The position numbers and the translations under genes are program-made. The notes beneath the pieces are model-generated. The model searched no databases and was not told the DNA's origin. It saw nothing but the letters and a program-made list of their open reading frames with translations. A DNA stretch of 64,000 nucleotides from Streptomyces sp. WM4235 (GTDB lineage Bacteria > Actinomycetota > Actinomycetes > Streptomycetales > Streptomycetaceae): positions 1 through 64,000 of the forward strand of contig NZ_LGDE01000432.1 in the NCBI RefSeq assembly GCF_001279725.1, in the 5' to 3' direction. Shown here piece by piece: positions 27,442 through 35,477 of this stretch (position 1 is its first letter; each line of letters starts with the position of its first letter).

Positions 27442-28239
27442 GTGACAAAGACACTCGAGTTCCCCGTTCTGCTGCGACTGATCGACGAACGATCGACCGC
27501 CTTCCGCGCCGCGGTCGCCTCCGCGCCCAGCCTCGACGTACAGGTGCCGACCTGCCCCGAGTGGACGCTGTTCGATCTGGCGCAGCACATCGGCGAGGGG
27601 CGCCGCGACTGGGCCGCCACCGTCGCCGCTGGTCCTGCTCCGGCCAAGTCCGCAGCGGAGGGCGCCCCGGCCGCGCCTCGGGAGCGCGAGGCCCTGCTGG
27701 CCTGGTTGGCGGAGTCCACGGAGCAACTGGTGGACGCGTTGCGGAAGGCCGGCCCGGATCGCGGTTGCTGGTCGTGGTGGGAGACGTTGCAGTCGCCGCA
27801 CACCTCCGGTGCCGTGGCTCGGCACCAGCTCCAGCAGATGGCGGTGCACACGTACGACGCCCAGATCACCGTGGGTGCCCCGCAGCCGCTGCCGACCGAG
27901 GTGGCGCTCGACGGTGTCGACGAGTTCCTGTCCACCTGCGTCGCGACGACAAGTCCCTGGCCGCACAAGCCCGCTGCCATCGACTTCCACGCCTCCGAGG
28001 GCCGCTCCTGGCGCCTCTCGCTCTCCGCCGACGGCGCACGGACCACCCGCCTCCCCGGGCCCGGCACCGTACCGGCCACCGCTGCTGGCCAGGACCCGGA
28101 CGCGGCCGACGTTTCCGCCCGGGGCACGGCCAACGAGCTGGTCCTCATCCTGCACAACCGTATCCCGTTCAACTCCGTCGAGCTCGACGGCGACCGAGGC
28201 CTCTTCGACCAACTCAGCGCCTGGGACCCGAATGAGTAG
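27442..28239 (+). CDS. Maleylpyruvate isomerase / mycothiol-dependent DinB-like protein
   Basis: The 265-residue protein belongs to the TIGR03083-type actinobacterial family. The four-helix DinB-like domain contains VPTCPEWTLFDLAQHIGEG near residue 35, with the family's metal-site histidine, and a second His in AVARHQLQQMAVHTYDAQ near 130-147 completes a likely metal site. A smaller C-terminal domain follows from about residue 175. Members use mycothiol as cofactor or have unknown roles. The GTG start has only a weak ribosome site (CGGGGTG). It stands alone, with a convergent LysR gene downstream. Confidence 0.82.
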   Translation: MTKTLEFPVLLRLIDERSTAFRAAVASAPSLDVQVPTCPEWTLFDLAQHIGEGRRDWAATVAAGPAPAKSAAEGAPAAPREREALLAWLAESTEQLVDALRKAGPDRGCWSWWETLQSPHTSGAVARHQLQQMAVHTYDAQITVGAPQPLPTEVALDGVDEFLSTCVATTSPWPHKPAAIDFHASEGRSWRLSLSADGARTTRLPGPGTVPATAAGQDPDAADVSARGTANELVLILHNRIPFNSVELDGDRGLFDQLSAWDPNE

Positions 28240-28417
28240 GACGTGACGATGCGCCCCTCGTACGCCCCGAGGCATGCCTCCCGCCAACGGCCACAACCAT
28301 GCCGTGGTGGCCTCGGGGCCGCGGGGGGAGCAGACCGTCGCGGCTGCCGGCCTGGCGGCCGTCAGGATCTCGAACAGGTCCAGGGCGTCGTCGATCGACT
28401 TGGCCTCCCGGCGGCGA

Positions 28418-29338
28418 TCACCGGACGGGGTCCCCGCCGGGTGGTTCCCGGCCGGCGTCGGACCGAAGGAACGCGCGGCGGGCGTGCGCGAGCAGTTCGC
28501 GGGTCGCGGGGCCGTGCGGGGTCTTCCAGGCCAGCGCGAGCAGGGCGGGCGATGTGACGTCGTCGATCGTGCGGGCGGTGAGCCGGTCGGCGTGGCCGGC
28601 GGCCATCGACTCGCTGAGGATGGCGACGCCGAGGCCGCGGACGGCGAGGTCGACGATGGCGTCGGCGGCCCCGGCCTGCAACGCGATCCCGATCCGGACG
28701 TCCCGCGCGGCGCACGCCTGGTCGAACACCGTGCGCAGACCCGTGCCCCGGGGCATGCACACGATCGGATGAGCACCCAGGTCGCGCAAGGTGACCCGGT
28801 CCCGCCGGGCCAGGGGGTGATCGAAGGGCACGGCCGCCACGAGCCGCTCGCTGATGATGGTGAAGGTGTCCAGCCCGTCGTGGGTGGCGGTGGACGACCC
28901 GACGAGAGCCATGTCGAGAGTGCCGTCGCGCACCCCGTCGATCAGCCGGTCGGAGTTCTCCTCCCGCAGGGAGATCTCCACCCCGGGATGCGCCCGGTGG
29001 AACGCGGCGAGCGCGTCGAACAGGGGTGTGACGGTGCAGCCGATGACCATCCCGACGGTGAGCCGGCCCCGGATCAGCTCGGTCACCTCGCCCACCGCCT
29101 GGCTGACGGCCGCCGCGGCGGACAGCGCGGCCCGGGCGTGATCGAGAGCGGCCCTGCCCGCGTCCGTGAGGGTGGTCGTGCGGGCCGACCGGTCGAACAG
29201 TTCGGCGCCGAGCTCGCGCTCCAGCCGGCGGATCTGCGCGCTGACGCCCGACTGGCTGATGTGCACCCGCTCGGCCGCCCGGGTGAAGTTCCGCTCATCG
29301 GCGACCGCGACGAAGTATTCCAACTGCCTCAGTTCCAT
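28418..29338 (-). CDS. LysR-family transcriptional regulator
   Basis: The 306-residue protein has the N-terminal LysR helix-turn-helix (MELRQLEYFVAVADERNFTR, then HISQSGVSAQIRRLERELG) and a type 2 periplasmic-binding-like effector domain from about residue 90. The ATG at 29338 is preferred because LysR proteins begin MELRQL; TTG three codons earlier is the only alternative. It is divergent from a small NTF2-like gene with 160 bp between them, the normal layout for a LysR regulator and its target. AGTAG-N14-CTACT (29359-29382) lies in that gap. Confidence 0.9.
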   Translation of the reverse strand: MELRQLEYFVAVADERNFTRAAERVHISQSGVSAQIRRLERELGAELFDRSARTTTLTDAGRAALDHARAALSAAAAVSQAVGEVTELIRGRLTVGMVIGCTVTPLFDALAAFHRAHPGVEISLREENSDRLIDGVRDGTLDMALVGSSTATHDGLDTFTIISERLVAAVPFDHPLARRDRVTLRDLGAHPIVCMPRGTGLRTVFDQACAARDVRIGIALQAGAADAIVDLAVRGLGVAILSESMAAGHADRLTARTIDDVTSPALLALAWKTPHGPATRELLAHARRAFLRSDAGREPPGGDPVR

Positions 29339-29358
29339 GACTGTCAATTCTAGCTCTT

Positions 29359-29382
29359 AGTAGAACCAGCTGTTGGACTACT
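29359..29382. promoter_or_regulatory. Inverted repeat, possible LysR binding site
   Basis: AGTAG and CTACT are separated by 14 bp in the divergent region between the LysR gene and the NTF2-like gene. The size and place suit a LysR operator, but there is no proof. Confidence 0.35.
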
Positions 29383-29498
29383 GGATCGGCTTCGGCCAGG
29401 CTGGAAGGTGTCGAGGTTCGACACCGAGCGCTTGACCGTCGAGCGCCCCAGTCGAGCACCCTCGTCGAGCGCATCAGGCATCGAGGAGTGAGGACGTC

Positions 29499-29876
29499 AT
29501 GTCGAAGCACACGCCGGAGTACGAGAAGGCCATGCGCCCCGAGGACATCACCCGTCTGTTCGTCGAACGATCCAACGCCGGTGACGCGGCCGGGGTCGCC
29601 GCTCTCTACGAGGAGGACGCGGTGATGGCCTATCCGCCGGGCTCCCGGACCGTGGGCCGGGAGGCGATCCGCGCACTGTGGGAGAAGGTGCTGGCCGGCG
29701 GCCCCCGCTTCGAACCGGAGCAGCCGCTGCCGACGCTGATCAGCGCGGACATCGCCCTCACCTCCACCCCGCCGAAGGACGGGGCGGGCGCCCGCGCGCA
29801 GGTCGTCCGCCGCCAACCGGACGGCAGCTGGCTCCGCCTCCTGGACCAGCCCGAGTTCGTCCCCCCGACCGGCTGA
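29499..29876 (+). CDS. NTF2-like/SnoaL-like small protein
   Basis: The 125-residue protein fits the DUF4440/SnoaL-like cone fold: RPEDITRLFVERSNAGDAAG, then LYEEDAVMAYPPG and GREAIRALWEKVL. The C-terminal strands include VVRRQPDGSWLRLLDQPEF. Members are ketosteroid-isomerase-fold enzymes or binding proteins; no catalytic residue can be assigned. GTGAGGA lies a few bases before the ATG. It is probably controlled by the divergent LysR regulator (inference from layout). Confidence 0.8.
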   Translation: MSKHTPEYEKAMRPEDITRLFVERSNAGDAAGVAALYEEDAVMAYPPGSRTVGREAIRALWEKVLAGGPRFEPEQPLPTLISADIALTSTPPKDGAGARAQVVRRQPDGSWLRLLDQPEFVPPTG

Positions 29877-29932
29877 CCCACCCGACCGCCCCCTCGGCCC
29901 GACGCGGGGCGCCCGCCCCCCGATCGGGGGCG

Positions 29933-30364
29933 TCAGCGGTACCAGTCCTCACCGGGGCGGGACAGCGCGCCACGGAGGTACGTCTCCAGACGCGCCGCCA
30001 CCCAGGTGCGGCTGTCGTTCTCGTGGTCCCAGACGAACACGTCATCGCGCTCGGGGGTGCGCACCGCGGCGAACTGGTCTCCGCCGCCGTTGTCCCCGAA
30101 GAACACGAGCGCGTCGAACGGCATGTACAGCATCCGGAAGTCCGCGCTGCCCCGGAACTCCGCGTTGGTCAGGCCGATGTGCTCCGCGCTCCAGACGACA
30201 TCCGTCCCGTCCGCATCCACGACACCGTCGGACACGAGGAGCAGTTCACGCAGCGCTCTCGGAAGCGACTGCCCCAACGCAGCTTCCAGATCACGTAGTT
30301 CCCGCTCGGAGGCAGGGGCATTCAGCTCGGCGCCCTCGTACCGCTCCACGAACTCACGCCACAC
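29933..30364 (-). CDS. SMI1/KNR4 (SUKH) family protein
   Basis: The 143-residue protein shows the SUKH core: PASERELRDLEAALGQSLP, then RALRELLLVSDG and FFGDNGGGDQFAAV. Many SUKH proteins are immunity proteins against contact-dependent or secreted toxins (established for the superfamily), but standalone Streptomyces copies have unknown partners. No toxin gene lies beside it. GGAGG is 4 nt before the GTG start at 30364. It is followed by the NTF2-like gene in convergent orientation. Confidence 0.85.
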   Translation of the reverse strand: MWREFVERYEGAELNAPASERELRDLEAALGQSLPRALRELLLVSDGVVDADGTDVVWSAEHIGLTNAEFRGSADFRMLYMPFDALVFFGDNGGGDQFAAVRTPERDDVFVWDHENDSRTWVAARLETYLRGALSRPGEDWYR

Positions 30365-30437
30365 GGATCCTCCAGGTTCACGTCGTCCACGCCATCGTCA
30401 TCCGGCGCCACACCGGGAGGCAGGCGCGGTCCGCGGT

Positions 30438-32114
30438 TCAGTCGGCCACGTCGTGGACCTTCCGGGGTCGGGCATCGTCGCTTCGGAGGGCCGCCGCGAT
30501 CGGGCGCCCTTCGAAGAGGACCCGGAACCATTCGTCCTCCAGCAGTACCGTGACGGTCACGCCGCAGTACTGCATGCCCACGTGGATCGTCTGCCGGTTC
30601 ACCATGATCTGGCCGCCGGTGTGGACCTTCCGGGTCACGTGAAGTCCGTCGGCGAGGTCCGCGGGTGCATCCGCGGAGGCGGTGCTCGACTCGACCACCG
30701 GGGGCGGTGGGACGACGGCCGGAGGAGGAAGGTGCTCCCCGATGCGCCCAAGCAGCTTTGCCACGGCCCTGGATTCGAGCTGGCGCACGCGTTCTCTCGT
30801 GACTCCGAGAGTCCGGCCTATGGCGTCGAGGGTCAATTCGACCCCTCCGTCCAGCCCGTGGCGCAGGGTCATCAACCGCCGCTCTCGTTCGCTGAGACAG
30901 TCGAGGAGAACACGGACCTCCTCCGGAGACAGGTTCCGGTAGTCGGCTTCGGGTTCGGCCCAGTGCGGCCCGCGGATGCTTCGGTCCGCCTCCGCGTGCA
31001 GGGCGTCGTCACCGATCGCCTCGGTCAGCTCCTCGAGCGGGACGGTGTGGCGCAGGTGTGACAGGAGTTCGGCCGCCTTGTCCGGTGATATCCCCGCACG
31101 CGCGGCCACCGCGGGGAGGGCGTCGACCGGAGCCTGGTGTCCCAGCTCTCGCGCGGCCTTGTGGAGAGCGACCACCATGTCGTGCGCGTACACCGGAAGC
31201 CTGACCGTGCGACTCTGGTCGGCGATGGCCCGCCGGATCGCCTGCTGGATCCACTGCACGGCGTAGGTCGAGAATTTGAAGCCCTTGCCATGGTCGAACA
31301 TCTCGATCGCGTGAACCATGCCGACGTTGCCCTCCTGGATCAGGTCCATGAGGTCCAGCCCGCGCCCGCTGTATCTGACGGCGATGCTCACCACCAGTCG
31401 CAGGTTCGCGTCGGCGAACGCGCCGAACGCCTGCTCGCCGAGCAGGGCGACCTGTTCAAGCTCGCGTCGCGACTTCGGGGAGATCGTCCCGCCGGTGGTG
31501 TCCAGCCGCTCGCGCGCCAGAAGTCCCGCCTCGATGGCCCGGGCCAGTTCCACCTCCTGCGGCCGGGAGAGCAGCGGGTACTTGCCGATCACCTTGCGGT
31601 AGTACGTCAGCGAGTTGAATACGGGTCGGCCCGCGGTGGAGTCCTCGAAGGCCGATTCGGCGGCGTCGGAGGCGGCCCGCGGCGGGGGCTCCGGCGCCGA
31701 TGCGGAGGGAGGCCAGTCCGGGTCCAACGATCGTGTCGTCAGCGCGGTCAGGTCCAGCCGGCTGTCCGGACCCAACTCGATGGTGAAGCGAGGGCCTGGC
31801 GCCTTCTGGGTGGGTATGCCGGGGAGTCGGGTGGCGGGCGGCGTCTCGTGCGCAGTCCGCCGAGCCGCCGGGCGGTCGGGGTCGGGAGACGCCACAGGCC
31901 CGCCGGCCGGCACGCCGAACGCGGCTGCCACGTTGGCCGGAAGCGTGACGCCTTCCCGTGTGACCCGGCTCAACGCCTCGACGAGCACGGCCTTGTCCGT
32001 GCCGACCAGCAGTCGCCGCAGCGCCATCAGAGTCAGTACGCGCTCCGGACCCGCTGCCGCCAGAAGGTCCGCGTGCAACGCGGACGGGCTTCCGGTCTCG
32101 ACATCCGTCGTCAT
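30438..32114 (-). CDS. RpoD-like sigma-70 factor with extra C-terminal beta-barrel-like domain
   Basis: The 558-residue protein has sigma region 1.2 (YYRKVIGKYPLLSRPQEVEL), a clear region 2 (NLRLVVSIAVRYSGRGLDLM, then QEGNVGMVHAIEMFDHGKGF), region 3 and region 4 (LSERERRLMTLRHGLDGG, then GVTRERVRQLESRAVAKL). It is closer to housekeeping-type than ECF sigma factors. The N-terminal 165 residues are not like other sigma factors. Residues 491-558 add MVNRQTIHVGMQYCGVTVTV and FRVLFEGRPIA, resembling the small C-terminal beta-barrel of Mu/IS481-type transposases (my pattern reading). ATG 32114 is taken as start; only a GGGGGG run precedes it. It is divergent from the helicase unit. Confidence 0.8.
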   Translation of the reverse strand: MTTDVETGSPSALHADLLAAAGPERVLTLMALRRLLVGTDKAVLVEALSRVTREGVTLPANVAAAFGVPAGGPVASPDPDRPAARRTAHETPPATRLPGIPTQKAPGPRFTIELGPDSRLDLTALTTRSLDPDWPPSASAPEPPPRAASDAAESAFEDSTAGRPVFNSLTYYRKVIGKYPLLSRPQEVELARAIEAGLLARERLDTTGGTISPKSRRELEQVALLGEQAFGAFADANLRLVVSIAVRYSGRGLDLMDLIQEGNVGMVHAIEMFDHGKGFKFSTYAVQWIQQAIRRAIADQSRTVRLPVYAHDMVVALHKAARELGHQAPVDALPAVAARAGISPDKAAELLSHLRHTVPLEELTEAIGDDALHAEADRSIRGPHWAEPEADYRNLSPEEVRVLLDCLSERERRLMTLRHGLDGGVELTLDAIGRTLGVTRERVRQLESRAVAKLLGRIGEHLPPPAVVPPPPVVESSTASADAPADLADGLHVTRKVHTGGQIMVNRQTIHVGMQYCGVTVTVLLEDEWFRVLFEGRPIAAALRSDDARPRKVHDVAD

Positions 32115-32274
32115 GGTCGTGCCCCCCGATGTGCTGAACAGCAGTGCGGAAACCAGCTCGCTCCCATGCAACCACCCGCCACTGACAACGCGTCACATCC
32201 GTCGGTCGCGTTCCACCGCGGTCGCGCATTCCCTGTGGTCCCGGCATCAAGGAATGGTAGAAAGGTAAACATCA

Positions 32275-32307
32275 ACCGGTATGTACTGCAAGGAAGTACA
32301 TACCGGT
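32275..32307. promoter_or_regulatory. 13-bp-arm inverted repeat in the helicase-unit promoter region
   Basis: ACCGGTATGTACT (32275-32287) and its exact complement (32295-32307) flank a 7-bp spacer, directly before the GGGAGGGG ribosome site of the downstream gene. It lies between that gene and the divergent sigma factor gene. The long perfect arms strongly suggest a regulator binding site, or a hairpin in the leader. Confidence 0.7.
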
Positions 32308-32320
32308 GGGGGAGGGGAAC

Positions 32321-35300
32321 ATGCTGGTGGATCCCGCGCGGTTGCTGGACGACTGCGAACGGGCGTGGCGCGAGGCGGGAGAGCCGACGGCCGTCGGCGA
32401 GACGGACCCGGTCGTCCGGCGGATCGCTCTCGTCGTTGAAGCGCTGGTGGCCCACGCGCTGCTCGCCGACCAGTCGGATCTGCCGCCGGACCTCGTGTTC
32501 GCACGCTGGCCCGCCTGCACGGTCCACGCCGTCGCACTCGGCGAGCAGGGGCATTCGCCCGGTCTCGCACGGTTGCTGTCCGACGCGCGGGAGCGCGTGA
32601 TCGCGGCTCGTCCCGCACTCGACCGTCCTCGCGGCGTCCCGAGCGCACCGACGCACGACGCACGTTGGATCGAGGCCGCGCAGGAGGCGGCACGCTCACT
32701 GGGCTGGACCTGGCACCCGTGGACCGCCGCGGATCCGACGCACACTCCCGCCACTTCCGCGGGCGATCCCGAACCCTGGGCCGCGACAGCCGCGCCGGAA
32801 CTCCGCCTCGGGCTCGACACGGGCAGCGTCCTGCTGACCCTGCCCGGCAACCAGGAGGCGTGCGCCTGGCAACTGGCCGCGGACGGCGAGTCGTTCACCG
32901 CGTCCCCGCCCCACTGGGTTCTGCCCGGCCCGGTCCGGCGCATCGAGGCCACCGACCCGGCGGGAGCCGCCCACGTGTCGGTCGTCGTCGACCCACACAC
33001 CGCCCTGCTCGCTTTCGCTGCCGACGGCCACCTGATTCCCCTGGACGAGCCACTGCCCGCGGCCGATGTCCACCTGCTGCACGTGGGCACCCTGGAATCG
33101 GAGGGAACTCGGGTCGCCGCCGTGGAACTGCCCACCCCGTACGGCTGGAGCGGCTGGACCCTGAGCAAGGTCCGCTTATCGGGAGTCAGGCGCCTGCGTA
33201 CCTCCCAAGCCGCCCCGGAGGGCTGGTTGGACGTGGCCGTCGGACGGTCGCTCGGTTGGGAGGGCGGCGCGACACTCACCTGGCTCACCAGCGAGGACGG
33301 AGCGCCGGTGTGGCACCGCCCGCCCGCGCTGCGACTGCGACGCCTGCCGGGCGAGCCCGAGGCGCACCACTGGCAGGTCGAGGTGCGCCGCCCTGGTCAC
33401 CAGGAGCCCCTGGCCTCCCTCACCGGCACCCCCGGCACCCTGGTGGACCCCTGGCAGAACGTGCCCGGCCCGCTGCTCGGCCCGTACGAACTCCTCGTCC
33501 ACAGCCCTGGTCGCCGGCGCGGCCGGCGCCGGCTCAACGCCTTCCTCGCCGAGGGCGTCGAGGTCACGCCCTCCGCCGAATGGCGCCTGCTCGCCCCGCA
33601 CGGCGGACTCGCGCCCGCGCGGCTCGACCTCCGCACCGACCGACCCGTCACCGCCTCCGAGAGCGCCGTCCGGTTGGCCCCGCACGAGATCTCCAGAAGG
33701 CTCGTACTGAGTGACGGAGCAAGCGCGTACCAGGTCCAAGCCCTCGTCCCGCACTCCGAAGTCCGCCTGGAGCTCGACGGCCGCCCGCTCTCCTGGTCCG
33801 TCAGGCCGCTCGACATCGACGCGGTCGACCTGGCACGGGACAGCGCCTTGACCGTACGCCTGCCGGAGCAGGCCGTGGCGGTGACTCCCGAACTGACGCT
33901 GGTCGTCGAGGGCGCGACCCTGCACACTCTGCGGCCGGAACGCCGCACCCGGACCCGCAAGGGCGACCTGCGCTATGCCCTCGCCGCGTTGACGGACACC
34001 ATCCGTGACTGTGGCAAGGCCGAGCTGCGGCTTGCGGTCGCGGGACAGAGCGTCCACGTCGGAACCGTCCGCACGCAGTCCATCGCGGAAGACGTCGTAC
34101 CGGACGGCACCGGCCTACTGCTGAGGGGGCTGCGCCACCCGGGGGAACTGACCGCCCGGCTCCACCCGGTCCTCGCCCCGTGGCAGCAGCCGCTGACCGT
34201 TCGGGTCGACGAGAGCGGCCACATCCCGCTGCCCGCCGCCTGGCAGTCGGTCGGCCCGCTCGTGGTGACCCTGCGCGCGGGAACCCGCACGTCCGGCGTC
34301 GCACCCACCTGGCCCCGCCTGCGCGACCGCGACACCCTTGTGCTGCGCCGTCTCCGCCGGCCGTCCGCGGTCACGGACGGCTCTGCCGCGGCCACGACGA
34401 CGGAGTACCTCGGCGGCCGGGAAACGCTGCCCCGAGGCACCGACGCCATCCCCTACCACTGGATCGTCGCCGCCCGCGGCCGGGACCTGCGGGCGTGCGG
34501 GGCGAAGGAGACCGCACAAGCCGAGTGCCTGCACGCCCTGGGGGACGCCGGCCCCGACGCTCTCGTGGGGGCGGCCGACTCCGCTCTGCGCTCCGGCGAG
34601 CTCGCCGCCGCCCTGGTGGGCAGCGGCCTGGCCGCCCTGCGGATCCGGGAGGTCACGAACCCGGCCGCCGTACGTCCCGTGTGGCGGCGGGCTCCGCTGT
34701 GCGCGCTGCTTCTCACGGCACCGTTGCTGCCGTACCTGTCCGACGACCCGGCGTACGAGGCGGGAGAACTGTACCCGGATGAGGCGGAACTCCTCAGTGA
34801 GGTCGGGCAGTTCCTGGGTGACAGTGGTCCCCGGCTCCTGGCCGGCCACGAGGATCCGAGCCGTACCGTGGGCCGGTTCGACGCTCACGCCCGCGCTCTG
34901 GACGAGCTCCCCGAGATTCAGCAACAGGCCGTGTGGCGCACCGCACGTGTCGTGCCGCGCGGCCTCCTGGACACCGACACCCGAGCCGACGCCGCCTGGC
35001 GGGCGTTCCGCGACCGGCGCACCCTCCAGTCCTACGCCGTGCGCGAGGAATGCGGCGACTGGCTGGACGCGGTCGCGATCTTCCTCGACGACGGACACCA
35101 CCTCTTGGCGCGGACGTTCCGCGACCGCGGACCCGGCCCGTTGCACGGCCCCCAGGAGGCCTGGATGCGAGTGCCCCAATTCTCCCTCGGGTGTGCCCTG
35201 ATCGCACGGCTGGCCGCCGCGGGAGACGCGCGGGCCGCCAAACTGGAGCGGGGACTCAGGCCGTTGTGGACGTCCGTCGCCGCCCACGCGCCCGAGCTCA

Positions 35301-35365
35301 CCGCCGTCGACCTCGCCCTCGCGGAATGCCTGGTCACCGCGGAGGCCGTGCGAGCCATCGGCTGA
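32321..35365 (+). CDS. Large uncharacterised protein beside a DUF1998 helicase
   Basis: The 1014-residue protein has no family I recognise. It has a helical N-terminal region (residues 1-130), a long beta-rich middle part with repeated short strands and Trp/Gly turns (for example YGWSGWTLSKVRL near 275) up to about 700, and a helical C-terminal third. No signal peptide, membrane helix or nuclease motif is visible. Codon 286 (33176-33178) is TTA, the rare leucine codon read by the bldA tRNA. The ATG follows GGGAGGGG and an inverted repeat. The gene is followed after 112 bp by the helicase gene and probably forms one unit with it, which suggests a partner protein of the helicase. Confidence 0.8.
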   Translation: MLVDPARLLDDCERAWREAGEPTAVGETDPVVRRIALVVEALVAHALLADQSDLPPDLVFARWPACTVHAVALGEQGHSPGLARLLSDARERVIAARPALDRPRGVPSAPTHDARWIEAAQEAARSLGWTWHPWTAADPTHTPATSAGDPEPWAATAAPELRLGLDTGSVLLTLPGNQEACAWQLAADGESFTASPPHWVLPGPVRRIEATDPAGAAHVSVVVDPHTALLAFAADGHLIPLDEPLPAADVHLLHVGTLESEGTRVAAVELPTPYGWSGWTLSKVRLSGVRRLRTSQAAPEGWLDVAVGRSLGWEGGATLTWLTSEDGAPVWHRPPALRLRRLPGEPEAHHWQVEVRRPGHQEPLASLTGTPGTLVDPWQNVPGPLLGPYELLVHSPGRRRGRRRLNAFLAEGVEVTPSAEWRLLAPHGGLAPARLDLRTDRPVTASESAVRLAPHEISRRLVLSDGASAYQVQALVPHSEVRLELDGRPLSWSVRPLDIDAVDLARDSALTVRLPEQAVAVTPELTLVVEGATLHTLRPERRTRTRKGDLRYALAALTDTIRDCGKAELRLAVAGQSVHVGTVRTQSIAEDVVPDGTGLLLRGLRHPGELTARLHPVLAPWQQPLTVRVDESGHIPLPAAWQSVGPLVVTLRAGTRTSGVAPTWPRLRDRDTLVLRRLRRPSAVTDGSAAATTTEYLGGRETLPRGTDAIPYHWIVAARGRDLRACGAKETAQAECLHALGDAGPDALVGAADSALRSGELAAALVGSGLAALRIREVTNPAAVRPVWRRAPLCALLLTAPLLPYLSDDPAYEAGELYPDEAELLSEVGQFLGDSGPRLLAGHEDPSRTVGRFDAHARALDELPEIQQQAVWRTARVVPRGLLDTDTRADAAWRAFRDRRTLQSYAVREECGDWLDAVAIFLDDGHHLLARTFRDRGPGPLHGPQEAWMRVPQFSLGCALIARLAAAGDARAAKLERGLRPLWTSVAAHAPELTAVDLALAECLVTAEAVRAIG
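33176..33178 (+). other. In-frame TTA (bldA-dependent) codon
   Basis: The codon lies in frame as residue 286 of the 1014-residue protein. In Streptomyces TTA is decoded by the developmentally regulated bldA tRNA (established), so full-length product may be restricted to late growth. Confidence 0.85.
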
Positions 35366-35477
35366 GCCCGGCCGGAGACAGCCGTCCCGGCCGGCGCGGA
35401 CCAAGCCGCACCGGCCGGCGGCAGCCGTGCCGCACCACCACACCCTTCCCGCCCGCCGCAGCCCTGGAGCCAGCCCG

